This document shows, piece after piece, positions 23,539 through 35,643 of a stretch of 64,000 nt of DNA. Source of the stretch: Corinectria fuckeliana (lineage: Eukaryota > Ascomycota > Sordariomycetes > Hypocreales > Nectriaceae). Position 1 is the stretch's first letter. Each line of letters opens with the position of its first letter. The stretch lies in NCBI GenBank assembly GCA_019137255.1, contig WPDH01000109.1, forward strand, positions 124,001-188,000. The letters run 5' to 3'. Under the pieces are notes generated by a model that saw nothing but the letters and a program-made list of their open reading frames with translations, did not search any database and was not told where the DNA came from. The translations under genes and the position numbers were made by a program.

Positions 23539-24210
23539 ATGCTCTCCAGCCTCCAGAACCCGCGGCAGGCGGCTGCGCAGCTCATGAACTTTGCGCTGAT
23601 CCTGTCGACAGCCTTCATGGTGCGTCTCGTCCCTCTCCTCCGCTGCCTTCCCGCTGTGCCCGTGTCCCCTCGAGCGCCTAGCTGACCTTCTCTTCCCCGT
23701 GCAGATGTGGAAAGGTCTCTCCGTTATCACCGACTCGCCCTCCCCGATCGTCGTCGTCCTCTCTGGCTCGATGGAACCCGCCTTCCAGCGCGGCGACCTG
23801 CTCTTCCTGTGGAACCGCAACGTCCTGAGCGAGACGCAAGTGGGCGAGGTGGTGGTCTACGAGGTGCGGGACAAGGACATCCCGATTGTCCACAGGATTG
23901 TCCGCAAGTTTGGCAGCGGGTCAGAATCCCCCTCCCCGGGTCCTACACGGCATTGAGAAGCGAGGCTAACGCGAGGTGGGCATGCAGAGAGAAGGCTCAG
24001 CTCCTAACCAAGGGCGACAACAACCTCTCCGACGACACCGAATTGTACGCCAGAGGGCAGGACTTTCTAGTGCGCAAGGACATCATCGGCAGCGTTGTGG
24101 GGTTCCTGCCCTTTGTTGGATACGTGACGATCCTGCTGTCGGAGCATCCGTGGCTCAAGACGGTGATGTTGGGGCTCATGGGTTTGTTGGTGGTTTTGCA
24201 GCGGGAATAG
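23539..24210 (+). CDS. SEC11: Signal peptidase complex catalytic subunit SEC11
   Basis: Three exons, 23539-23619, 23705-23919 and 23988-24210 (introns 85 and 68 nt, second with a GGCTAAC branch site), encode 172 aa, the usual length of fungal Sec11. Sec11 is an S26B serine protease that cleaves signal peptides at the ER lumenal face. One N-terminal membrane anchor (LMNFALILSTAFMMWKGLSV) leads to the catalytic block PIVVVLSGSMEPAFQRGD. Catalytic residues are Ser49 in SGSME, His90 in IVHRIV and Asp115 in NLSDDTE, after the conserved LTKGDNN; spacings match SEC11A. A C-terminal hydrophobic segment (MLGLMGLLVVLQ) follows. The start MLSSLQNPRQAAAQL is typical. The gene is intact although RIP-mutated DNA ends 159 bp upstream of its ATG. 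Confidence 0.97.
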
Positions 24211-26048
24211 ACTTGACGGGACGAGGGACGAGCGAGCGAGCCATGTGGGGGACAGAACCTTGTACTACTTACGGACACTGGATTTGATACCCATTGACGG
24301 TCTAGCGCATGCACTTGAACGTGATATTCACAAAGTTGCCCTTGAAGCCGGATACACGCAGCGCTTGGGAAGCAGTGCATTGAGCTGATGCTGTCTGAAT
24401 CGTATGCATCTGGCTATCCTCTAATCAAGCCCTGGTCCAACCCATCCTCGTCCCTCATTCATACTTACAACCGCTTAAGGGGGCAGAGGGACGAACTTTT
24501 ACTTTCTGCTTGTTCCATCAAGGGAAATCTACATTGTTTGCAGATTCTCCAATTTCACATGTAGTCTGGGGGGTTTACCATATCCTAAACTCGACGTCTT
24601 CATCTAGAGTTTCCTCGACACAGGTGACGACCTCCAAGTCTGCGACGTGGTAGACGTTACTAATATATCGGAGCAACGGGGGAAAGACAATATCTAACTT
24701 GATGGGTATAACGATACAGGTGGGGGGAAGATATGAATCCGAGACGAAAGGCTTTTAAGAACGGCAACTTTGCGCATTGGGCTCTCTTTGCCCGGGATGC
24801 CTCAAGGAGCAGGCGGGAGATGTGGCAGTCAAAAGTGCGCACAAAAGAGGACAGACTCGACTGGACAAAACCGAGGGATGTCTTTACCACGCAGTACCGT
24901 ATTGTGGATGACCCAGACTCGTGGACGGTGCTGTCGGGCATGTACCAGGGCGAGAGTTAGCCCTCGTTGGGAGAGCCACTTCTTTGGACTCTCGGCGGCT
25001 CTGTCGGTGCGTGCTCCGTGCAGATCGGACGAAGCCGAAAGGGAGCCCGGAGGAAGCGCGGGTCTTGTGACCATCGTCAACGCCGACACGGAGAAGAGCT
25101 TCCAGGGTGGCGACGCCGGGGCCGAGTGGGTCAACATTTCCTCTTTGCGTGTAGCTCCATGCCGATCGCTGCCGAAAGGACACTGGATGGATGGATGGAT
25201 TCTTTCTTGGGAGTCCTGCTGTTAAAGCTGGCTGGCAAGACTTTGCATCGTGAACTAATCGGCAGGCGGCCGCCGTGAATTATGGACAGATGCGGTGCTG
25301 TTGATTGGACGGCGCTGTGCCGAGAACGAAAGATGCGGTCTATCTCAGCTGCAGCAGTTTGAGTAGTTGTTTCACGACATTGACATAGAGCGACCAACAA
25401 GAGCAACAGCCAGACACATGTTTAACCAGAGCGTTCTCTCAACGTACTCATCCAACCGTGCCACGCAGAGGTCATCTACGACAGCGCAGAGCCGCTGAAT
25501 ATTCGTACAGCACCCAGTCAGGCACCAGGTCCACAAGGCTGTCCGATCCTTGATCTCAATCTTGCCTCCCCCTTGCGCAGCGCAGTCCCTGAACAGAAGT
25601 CTCCGGACTGGGGGCATTGCTACATACAGGGGCACGCAGCACGCTTACCGGGGTGTCCAACCAATGGCGGCACACGACTAACACGGTTTGCACCTGGGTG
25701 TGAATCCTTCGGGTGCCACACTCTTTTTGCTAGACGGGCCCCCTCGCAGGTACTATCGGTCGCTTAGGGGGGACATCTCGAAACTTGGCGGCATGAGAAT
25801 CAATTTCCTTCTTCTTCTCCTTTGTCTTTCTGTTCTTTTTCCTCTGTAGGACGAAAGCAGTTTACTCGTTGTTGCTTTCTCCTCTGTCGGTCGTTTACGT
25901 TGTTTGCTCTGTCTTTTCCCGGTGCGAAACTCACGATCGCTCTCAACACCACCGCCGCCCATCGACGATCCCTAACCAAACCAGCCTCACGCAACAACTG
26001 TATTTCGGATTTACAGTCACTTTCGCTGAAAGAGGATAACTTCCCGTC
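24211..26048. other. Intergenic between SEC11 and the Q-rich membrane protein
   Basis: 1.8 kb. The last 250 bp contain a pyrimidine-rich leader (about 25802-25850) followed by CTGTAG, possibly a 5' UTR intron end for the downstream gene. Short ORFs at 24660-25280 on both strands show no domain. No gene is called. Confidence 0.5.
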
Positions 26049-27222
26049 ATGGCGTCTGAGCAGTCAACGACGGTCAATCACGAGTCCATGCGCGCTGCAA
26101 TATCGACTCCCACGCCAACTCCTCCTCCTCCTTCGCAACAACCACCGCCGCCGCAGCAACAACAACAAATTCCCAGTGAACAGCAGCAACAGCAACAGCA
26201 GCAAGGGCAGTTCCAACCCGCCTACTTTCAACAACCTAGCGCGTACGGCCAACCCTTCCAGCCGTACAATGGCCAAGCCTATCACCCCCAGCAGCAGTTC
26301 CAGCAGCAGCAGTTTCAGCAACAGCAGTTCCAGCAGCAACAGTTCATCCAGCAGCAGCACCAACAACAAATACCCGCGCACGTCGCCAACGCCCTCAAGG
26401 CCTGGGTGTACACCAAGCTCGCGCTGCACGCCGCCTCCATCATCTGCTGCATCTGCGCCATCGCCCTGAGCTTCTCCATCAACGGCGGCAGCGAGAGCCG
26501 CTACGTCTTTGTGCTGTGCACGCCCATCGTTTGTCTCCCGCTCCTCCATCCATCTCTCAGACACGAACAAGCTAAGGCTAACTCCGGTGCAGTTCTTCCT
26601 CGCCCTTGTCTGGGACGCCGCCGAAATCGTCACCTGGCTCTGCCGCAAACGCGTCGCCGGCATCCACCCCGGCGCCCACGTCGGCGTCTCGCTGATCATC
26701 TGGCTCGGCGCCGGCATCGTCGGCGGCATCGAGTCGGCCTACGTGGCCTACGTCGTGCACGACAGCGGCACGTGCTGGGACTCGGCGGCGCAGGAGTACA
26801 CCGACTGCGAGGCGCCGTACAAGGGCTCGTCCGGGCGCTTCACCGCCGTCGCCGCCTTTGCGTGCCTCGTTTGCCTCATCCACTTCATGCTCTTCGTCGG
26901 CGCCTGCGTCGACACGGCCAAGCGCAACGCCGCCAACCGCCGCGCCGTCATGGTTGTCGGGCCGCCGTACTGGGGACCCATGGCTCAGGGCTGGCAGCCC
27001 ATGCCGCAGTACTACCCGCAGACGCAGCAGCCTCCTCAGAGCCCGGGACAGCAGCAGCAGCAAAACATGATGATGACGCCGGCGCAGCACAATATTCCGC
27101 TTGAGGATAGGAGTCCGATGATGGAGCAGCAGACTGGGAACGGCAAGGAAGAAGAGTCTAGCAGGCAGCCTACCCACCAAGGCATCACCGAGTACTACAC
27201 TCCGACTGAGACGAGGACCTAA
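26049..27222 (+). CDS. Q-rich four-helix membrane protein, MARVEL-like
   Basis: Exons 26049-26528 and 26593-27222 (64-nt intron, donor GTTTGT) give 369 aa. Residues 25-115 are very rich in Gln and Pro, with repeated QQQQF units (CAG/CAA runs, unstable at DNA level). Four membrane helices follow: KLALHAASIICCICAIAL (about 120-145), FFLALVWDAAEIVTWL (161-180), VGVSLIIWLGAGIVGGIESA (about 190-215) and FTAVAAFACLVCLIHFMLFV (about 245-270). Topology and length suit MARVEL-type fungal proteins that organise plasma-membrane or vesicle membranes, but family assignment is by topology only. The C-terminal tail is again Q/P/M-rich and probably cytosolic. Without splicing, exon 1 runs into a long false ORF. 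Confidence 0.75.
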
Positions 27223-27652
27223 GCAAGGGGGGCGAACGAAGGTTCGAAAGAGATGGAGTCGTTAATACTAGGTGCGAGCGTTCATCGTCTGATATTAAAA
27301 GGGAATCATGATAATCGTACAAGGATAAGGAAGCAAATGCAACGGCCGATAATCCATAGATGGAACTTGCGTAGACGTATTAGATCCGTACTTCAGGCCA
27401 CCATTCACACTAGCATACACAGATCATCAGACACCAAACCACTTGAGCGTATTAACAGAATGCATTATAGCCAAACCCCGCACTATATCGACAAACATTA
27501 CACGAATGGGTATACTCCAAGCCTGCCAGTGTCCTGAGCGAATCGCACCAAAACCCCCCACCAGAACCCGCCTGCCCGCCTACCCAAGTCTATAGCAACG
27601 GAACCAGAATCGCAAGTACGGAAACAGGGCCGCAAGCACACATCACGACAGC
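27223..27652. other. Intergenic, convergent 3' ends
   Basis: 430 bp between the Q-rich membrane protein (+) and the kinesin (-). Only 3' UTR-like sequence is seen. Confidence 0.6.
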
Positions 27653-30246
27653 TCAGAGCTCGTCGGCCTCTTCCCACCGCCGCGTCCCCAATTTCCGCAT
27701 CTTCTTGGGACTCCCGTTGCCGCCGCCGCTCGCTGCCCGAGTGCTCTCGCCACTAACACGCATCCGCTCCAGCTTGCGGCCCAGGTTCGACACGCCATCG
27801 GTGGCCTTAGCCCCGGACGGCGGCGCAAAGTCGTCGCGCTCCTCGAGCGGACGGCGCTTTGTCGGGCTGCGAGACGCCAGCTCGCGCTTCAGGATGCCGT
27901 TCTCGCGGCGTAGACGCTCGACTTCATCCTCCAGGTCCTCAATCAGCACATTCTCCTTGTCGCCGTCGTCCCCGGCGTCCAGGCCGCGCTCGAGGACCTC
28001 GACCTTGCGGTCCCAGTGCTCATCGTTGCGTTCCTGCTCGAGCGCCATCGACGTCTTCCACCGCGCCATCTCCAGGGCGAGGCGCTGCTCGAACTCGGCG
28101 GCGCAGTCTTCGCGGATGGCCGCCTCGAGGTCCAGGATCTTGTCCTCCATGGTCAGCAGGTGCGCCTCGGCGGACACGCGCGCGTCCGACTGGTGGTCGA
28201 CTTCGGCCCGCAGCTGGTCGACCTCGTCACTAAGGCGGGCGATTTCCAGCGCGGCGACTTCCATCGTCGTGCGCTCGTCGGAGCTCATCGGGGGGGTGAG
28301 GTTCCTGTACGAGCCCGATCCCGGGGGCATAAACGGCCGAGTGTGGCTGTGCGACGGGCTAGGCGACCGGTTGTTGGCCATGGCCGGCGGGTGTGCGAGA
28401 ATCGTGGTTGTGATGGAAGGGATGCGCGGCACGGTAACCTCTCGTGCTAGGGCGCTGTATCGCAGGATCTGAGACGTCGCGTTGAAGTCGCCCAGAGGGT
28501 CGGCCGTGACAATCATGACGCCTCTCTGGGGGTTGCGCCGAGGGGCGTGAGGGTGGGCTGAAGAGGGGAATGAGTTGGAGAAGAGGAGCTCAGTGAGCTT
28601 GCACTGTCGGTAAGGCACAATGTTGGGCTGTTGCGCGTTAGCAGGCACTCCCTCTTGCGTCAAAGGCCAAGGACTGGCACTCACCTTGCTAGAGCCGCCG
28701 ACTTCGCTCTGCGTCTGAAGACACTGACCGAGGTACATCAGGCTCTCGTTGATCTTGCCAGCCTCAGCAAGCGTCGCGCCCTGGGTCTTGGCATCTCGCG
28801 CCCGCTCGCTGCCCGCAAGATCGACAATGGTAAACTTGCTGCCCTCCCAGGACATGCCCCTCCTGCTGCGGGTGCGCTTCTTGACCTCGAAGCAGAAGAA
28901 GCCGTGGCTGCGGCTTGAGACGCTGTTGCTGCCGGTTCCCGTCACTCTCCGCTCCTGCAGTCCGGTCTCGACCACCATGAGCGCCTCGCTGTACGTGCTG
29001 CAGACCACCTTGCGCAGGCCGGCCACAACCTTGCGGTCCGGGGAGAGCTCCGTCGACTTGAAGAGCAAAGGCCGGCGGCGGAGCTCCTTGGTCGCGCCCG
29101 ACTTGGACGGCGGGGTCAGGAGGTCGTAGATGCGGTCGTTGTGGACCTCGTACATGGAGATGACGACGGCGTACTCGGCGGAAGGGTCGCACGAGACGTT
29201 GACGCCGCTTATGTCGGGAAGTTGAGGGAGCGCCGAGGTGCGCTGCGGTTGTCGTCGAGGCGGGGGAGACATGACGCCGTGGTCGCCCTTGACATGATCT
29301 TTAGCAATATTCTTGACACGGCTGGCGGCAGTGAGCGACATGAAGTTCCGTGGCTGGGCCCGCTTGGGCGTAGCTGGGCAGTTCATGGTGCTCGCCGACG
29401 GCTTGAGATCCCCCAGTGGCAACCTGTCGTGGTCGAGAGAGCGATGCTATCGCCCCGTCGAACACGCCGTGTCCTCGGGCTCGTTGACAAGTCGGATACT
29501 TTTCGGACTCGCTACCGATTCGCGGGGAAACGCGCCAGGGATAGTCCCCACCATCGTCGACACTTGACGGGCAGCGCGGGGGGGGTTGACATAGGAAAGG
29601 ATGTTTCGTCGGGGTCGTACTATCATGGGGGTGGCGGCGCGAGAGCCTGCCCTGGATGCCGTGGTGTGCTCGCCCGAGGCGTCGAAGAACTGAGGCGCCA
29701 TCGTAAGGGGAGATTCCGACGCATCGCACGCCTGGAGGGAGTCCTGGACCGCGTAGAGCGCGTGTGAATCTAGCATGTTTTCGCCGATGGATCGGAAGAC
29801 GACGTCCATGGTGAGCTGGGTGAGGCCGCGCTGGCTCTTGGAGCCCAGGATGGTGTGCGTCTGCGCTTGATCAGCATCCACATGTACTGCCGTCCAGGGA
29901 ACATCTTTACCTTTCCTGAGCCAGTGACGCCCAGCGTAGCTACAACGGCATCAGTGCCTTCGCCGCCCTGGGGCGCCAGCACGCCTTGGACGAGCGAGGC
30001 AATCTTGGTGGCGTCAAAGACATCGAGCTGCGAGGCGTCCTCTTCGAAGACTTGGGTAAAGGCAAACTTCTCAATGGCGCGCCGCCGGTCGGTAGGCGGG
30101 TTCAGGGTGATGTGCGTCGGGTGCGAAGCCGTCTCGGGGTCCTCGACATTGAGGATGCGCTCGGGGAGGGCGCTGCCATGCGGCGGCGGTCGCAGACGGA
30201 GGAAGACCTCGAAGAGGTTGTGGGAGGACTTGCGCGACGCGTCCAT
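27653..30246 (-). CDS. Kinesin motor protein, kinesin-6-like
   Basis: Likely exons: 29911-30246, 29516-29860, 28685-29446 and 27653-28627, about 805 aa; introns 1 and 3 (50 and 57 nt) are clear, intron 2 (about 29447-29515) is inferred because the frame holds a TAG at 29447-29449. The ATP-binding P-loop GVTGSGK ends exon 1 and continues as THTILG. SSRSH (switch I, about residue 404) and DLAGSE (switch II, about 436) follow, then NIVPYRQCKLTELLF. A long low-complexity insert of about 150 residues lies between P-loop and the YEVHNDRIYDLL strand, which is typical of kinesin-6 (KIF20/KIF23, fission yeast Klp9). A coiled coil (EIARLSDEVDQLRAEVD onwards) and a basic tail with SPTKRR follow. Kinesin-6 motors act at the spindle midzone. 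Start is MDASRKSSHNLFEVFLRLRP. Confidence 0.85.
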
Positions 30247-33200
30247 GATGGATGGACAGGCCAAAGGGTTACTTTCTCGATAAACAGGACAGCAGCGGAA
30301 ATTGACGTCGCAGATGAGGCAGTAGGTTTGGTGATGGAGTAGGAATGAGACAAGCCAGGTTCATGGATGGATCATTGGTAGTTCCTAACGATGCGGGTTG
30401 CACATTTCGTTGGCGTGAACGGATGTTTACGAACGACATGGCGCTGGCCGGGCAACCTGCGGCCTGATGCGATAAGATAAGACTAGTCCAGGATAATGCG
30501 GTAGAGTGGTAAATAGACGCCATTGACGCGTACTTAAGGGGTGGAACGCACGGTCCCTCTAACCCGCCGGCCGATGTAAGCGCGGCGCTGCCAGTCATGA
30601 TCCATGCGACCAGGGACCAGGAACCACGCTTTTTCCGGTGGTGTCACTGTCACTGTGGTGCATCGGAAGGTTCTCGGCCGATTGAATGCAGCCACGGGCG
30701 GTGGAAAGTCCGTCCATTTGCGGCGATCCCATTGTGTCCCGATTTTTTTCTCTCTTCCAACGTCTTCCCTTCCAGTCTAACTCCGCCGTGAATGGTATCT
30801 TGACTGGAGTCGAGCCAGACATGAGCCTCGCACGTGCAAGCGAGGCCTGAACCGCGTACGCTTACGATCAAATGGGACCCGGGGCAGCAATGGGCAGGCT
30901 TGCCGGAGTAGACTGAAGGTTAGGGTCATCATACAAAGTTGGAGGGTGAGCGGGCTGTAGCGAATGATGCCTCCGACCAATCGGGTTGTGTGGCATGCAG
31001 TTGACTCATAGCTGTCGCACAGGCAGAGGCAGCAGCAGACAGAAAAAGCCTGATGACAAGGTTCAGCTTCAGCAGCATCAATGACAACGGTCGCCGTCAT
31101 GGCTTACCTGTCGCTACCTGCGTGCGTGGCACAGTGACAGTAACATAGTGTAATGCCGGGGCAATGATTGGCAGATGAGCTACAAAGAATGAGAGAGAAA
31201 AAACTCAAGAGGGGTCGCAGAGGACGCCGTGCTGCCGTAGAGCTACTAGCTTCAACATGATGGTTCTGACTCCAAGGTCGCGCTAGTCGGCCTGGATGAC
31301 GGCAGTGCCTGTTAGGGCGGGGGGCGGCGAACGAGAGGAGGGGTTCGATGGATGAAGGAGGGGAAAAGAAATTTGATGAGGGGGATACGTAGTACAGTTG
31401 AAGATATTGACTCATAGGGACAAATGCAGAGGCTGTCGAGATCGTCATCCGTTGACAGCCTTACCTCGGAGACAGGACAGAGACGAGGCGAAGTGAGGCG
31501 ACTCCGAATCCAACTTCAAGCCGGGGAGACCTAGGAAGAGAGGTGAGAAACAGGAAACGACCCGGAGTTGGCCATTCACCCGCCTTGCCGGCTCGCCTCC
31601 TATTATTTTTCTCTCTCAATTGTCAACCTTGGTAGTTATTCTACCAAGCTACACTAGTTGCGTCGCCGAATCCGAGTCGGTTGAGAAGCTGGGTTGAGAA
31701 CCCCACCACTGAGTACGTAAGTTACGTGTTTCGTTGCTACAGTGTAATTCCCTGGCTGGATGCCGTTCCTAGTTCACCTCTAGACCGCGTAACGAAACAT
31801 CTGCAGAGATTCGGACTCTTTGACCCCTGTTTCTGTGGTGGAACTCCGTCACTGCGGACCCCGTCACGAGGAGAGGAGCAGAAGGACTCTTTTCTTGTCT
31901 CGCTCCCACCGGCCCAATGCGCCCAAAGCTACGGAGTACCGGCAGCTGGGAATGGAGTCGTTCGGGGTCACTGAAGCGCCACTTGGTAGCAGTTAGAGGG
32001 GCTTGGGAATTCCATGCTGGAGTCGAGTGCCACTTTACGCACATAATGTATCGGACCAGATGCACATTTCTTATGGCTCTTTGCTGTGTTACATTATGCG
32101 AAGTGCTTACGGTTGGAAATGTATACCAACATTGTGAATGCTAGGTACCTACGCGAGTGTTGGTCGTATATCAACACCGGCAAGTTCACACCACGTAACT
32201 CCGAGTAATTACTCCGTAAAAAATAGGTAAAATCGATTTTCAAGAGCCCCCATCATTATAATAAATAAAAATTTAATGGTTCGAGAGCTATGTGGAGCGA
32301 GTAGGTTAATGTTGAAAAACACCCATCACCCTTAGGTACCTCTTGAATCGTACCCTCCTCAATCCGAGCACGAGACGTGAGGAGAAACAACTCGTCCCAG
32401 TTCGTCCACTTTGCCCACCCACATGCATCAGCATATAATATCCTGTTGAGCTACTTAGGTACTACGTAACAATCGAGTCACTTCCATCATTGTTCCTCAC
32501 TTGCTCATGTCTACTTCTCCCCGGCCTTTCTATTCATTCCAACGTCTGTGCTTCCCCTCCTATTGTCTCCATCAACGTAGTATTGTTCTATTCTTCCCCC
32601 GGGTCAACTCATGTAGGTCAGGCTAGACCAGGGGCCCTGTCTAACGAGAATTATCACCCTCGCAAATGCAGCCAAAACCAAGAGCAAGCCGTCGCTTGTC
32701 TGCCCCTGCGTCTACCCCGTCTACCCTACTCGCAAATCAACCAGGGATTTTAAATTAAAAATTTGTGCGCATTCGCAGCTCTCGCCCTGCATCGTAGCGA
32801 GCGAAACAGCTGCCAGCCCCAGAATCGCCAGCTCACGCTTGCTGCCGCATCCTCCTGAACCCGAGGTCCTTCTGGCCATCAGAGTCGAGCTCCAAAATAG
32901 CGGTGACGACGTGCCAGCGGCCACAGAAACGGCCTAGCGTCTTGAAGGTGGGGCCAAGCACCACTCCGGCAGCTGGCGCCAGGGTAGGCAGGTACGTACC
33001 CAGGAGGATCCACCGGGCGCTGACGCACTTTTGGAGGTGCAGCAGCTGGCAGTGGCTGCAGTACAGTGGATGCAGTGGGCTCCAGACTCCTGGAGTGCGC
33101 TGGAGCAAGTCCCTCGCGGTGGGCGTGCAGCACCCCGTCTCAGCCAATCAGCATCGACCCCACCGCGGGCGGAAAAAGTTTGGGATATTTCTCTCCTCCT

Positions 33201-33327
33201 TCGCTTCGCCTGGCTTTTCTCCTTCCTCCGGCATCACCAACTCACCCAACCACCAAGACAACGAAGTCGCACTTTTCTAGATCCCCAGATCAGAGAACAT
33301 CCCATACCGAAACTTCGTCGAGTCACA
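30247..33327. other. Long intergenic stretch
   Basis: 3.1 kb between divergent genes. It contains several short ORFs without domains, an AT-rich patch at about 32215-32290, and a pyrimidine-rich leader (33180-33300) that probably starts the transcript of the downstream gene. I see no supported gene. Confidence 0.5.
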
Positions 33328-33354
33328 ATGCCTTCGGCCGCCGCTGAACTGTAA
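33328..33354 (+). promoter_or_regulatory. Upstream ORF in a long leader
   Basis: An eight-codon ORF (MPSAAAEL, stop TAA) follows a pyrimidine-rich leader 507 bp before the main ATG. The stop overlaps a possible donor (GTAAAC at 33351), so the ORF could alternatively be the first coding exon; I tested acceptors in the following open frame and found none with matching phase. Confidence 0.35.
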
Positions 33355-33860
33355 ACGCCCACTGCGGGCCACGGCCGTCCTTGGTCCTGGCCCGCAGTCC
33401 AGCAGTTCTCCGTGTTACCACCATTCAATTCCAACCTCGACCTAGTTTCCCACAGGCTTTCCCGCTCCTGAGCTGAAGCTCAACCGAGAGTCTGCCTCTG
33501 TTAACAACGATCCTACGAATTGCCCGTATATGCGAGGCGCCTTTACCAACCCCATATCTACCAACATTCTCCATCCAATCACCTCTCCTGGGCCTGTCTG
33601 CCCATCTGACTACCGCTTGGTCTCTTCCAGCAATACACCCCTCAATCTGTACTCCGTCTTGGCGTACCACTTCGGCATTCCGATAATTCCATCTTCTACG
33701 TTCTCTCCCTACCTGGAACCGACAAGTAGGAAGATCACAGGGGGCTCTACTTTCCGACGACACTCAGACAGAAACGACAACCATCACGGACTCGAATAAC
33801 AACGCTGCTTTGCCTACCTCTAATCCCCGAGAACCTCAAGCTTCATCCCTACCCTACATC

Positions 33861-35643
33861 ATGTCTCGCAACGTTAGGAAAAAGAATCCCATCACCCCGG
33901 TCAAGGCCACCAAGCGGCGCCGCCGGGTTTCCGATACCTCGTCTTCCTCATTCGACCTTTCAGACGAGGATGGCTATTCAGCTGTCGAGGAAATCAGCGA
34001 CTCTTCCGATGACGACGAGGAAGATGTTGCTGCGGCCGAGGAGGAGAATATTCTTGGGGAAACGAATATTCCAACCCCAACCGCTCCTCGGCCGCGACTG
34101 ATCCTTGAGGATGCAGAGAACTCCGATGCAGATGCCGATGATGATGACGATGAGGACGAGGACGAGGCCGATGCCGTTGCCGAAGCTGACGAGGACGAGG
34201 ACGACGATGACAACGGCAGCTGGGCGGGCATCATGTCCGACGTCGACGAGGGTGGTCTTTCCGACTTTTTCCAGGATGCCAATGTCTTCGGTTCCGATAC
34301 CCCTGTCGAGCGCCACGTTCACTTCGACGTACCCTCCAGTGACTCCGACTCTACCGATACGGAGGATGACCATGCCGATCTCTTCCCAGACATTTTCGTT
34401 TCCCAGAACGCTCTCGACCCCGCTTTCCGTCGAGAGATCGAAAACGACCCCGATGAGTCGTCCGGCTCTGGCTCCTTCTGGGACTACAGCTATGGACATG
34501 CCGACCAGCCTGATTCGGATGTTGAGGAGGAGGTTATCCGCCAACCATCTGACGATGACACCCCAACCGCTACTCCAAGAGCCTCCCAACCTGCTACGGT
34601 CGCCTCGACTCCTGTGCCATCGTTCGAAGAGCCGCAGGAGCTGGATGGCTATGAGAGTGAGTTCTGCCGCCATGCGGGACGCCCTAACTTTCCGCTAACC
34701 CTTTCCAGCTGATGGCGATACCACCGAAGAGGATATTCCCGAGCCTCCTGTTCGTAGAAAGACTCGCCGGCCATCCAACCCTATGAGTGAAATGTCCGAT
34801 TCCGATACAGACAGCCCCGTCAAGTCCCAGCGCGGTCAGCCCCGTGTTGGTCGCTTCAACCTGGACCGGTCCGACAAGAAACCCATCGCCGTCCTGAACC
34901 CCCTCACTCGGAAAATGATGATCTTCACCCCTGGTCGCCGACGACAGCTCGACCTCTCGCCCGAGCAGTTCCACTTCCCCTGGCCGATGGAGATGGAGGA
35001 CCAGTCATCCCCCATTTTGAGCAACTCGGCCAACATGATGCTCAGTGCCATGTTTTCGTCCAACACCTTTGGCGACTTTATCAACACTCAGGCCATGGGA
35101 CCCGCCGAGGCCTTCTTCCCATTCCCCTCCGAGGCCAACACCGTAGACGAGAGTTCCACCGCGGGCAGCGTTCAAGACGATGAGGACGATGAGGAGAAGC
35201 TGAATATTAACGATTTCATCATGTGGGATGACGGCCAGTCTTCGGGTGACGAGGGTGAGGGCGAATGGGACCCATCGTCTACGCCGGCTCGGCCCAGCAC
35301 CGCCGGTAGCGAAATCGAAGTTTTGTCGCACCTCAACTCGGAGACCGTCGGCGCTTTCCGCCGCAACCAGATTAACCAACAACTCATCCTGAGCAACCAA
35401 GCCACGCAGGACTCGCTGGCATTCAGCGGGCCATACAACTACACTGCCCTCAAGGGGCTTAAGTCGGACCGGTTCGATACTGCCGCGGTACCCCTGACGC
35501 CCATGCGACGGCACAAGAGGCATATGAGCGACGCGAAAAGCCCTCTGGAGTCAGTCTCCGCAAAACGCAAGGCTTCCAGCGAAGCAAGCAACAACCACAA
35601 GAGGCACAGAAGCATCTCGGACGTAAACTTGCTGCGCATATGA
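33861..35643 (+). CDS. Acidic, largely disordered nuclear-type protein, 576 aa
   Basis: Exons 33861-34656 and 34709-35643; the 52-nt intron has GTGAGT, CTAAC and TTCCAG signals and joins DGYE to TDGDTTEED. The start MSRNVRKKNP is the first ATG of the frame; the frame is open upstream to 33684 without ATG. Residues 15-25 are a basic patch (KATKRRRR). Residues 35-115 are runs of Asp, Glu and Ser. A more ordered central part has VGRFNLDRSDKKPIAVLNPL and KMMIFTPGRRRQ, then FHFPWPMEMEDQ. The C-terminus is basic (MRRHKRHMSDAKSP and SAKRKASSE). Composition suggests a nuclear, chromatin- or transcription-linked protein, as an inference only. No named domain is recognised. Confidence 0.75.

Noticed and set aside
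27705..28472. 255-codon plus-strand ORF opposite the kinesin
   Set aside because: Composition (long R/S runs) is that of an antisense shadow; the kinesin on the minus strand has clear motor motifs and coiled coil.
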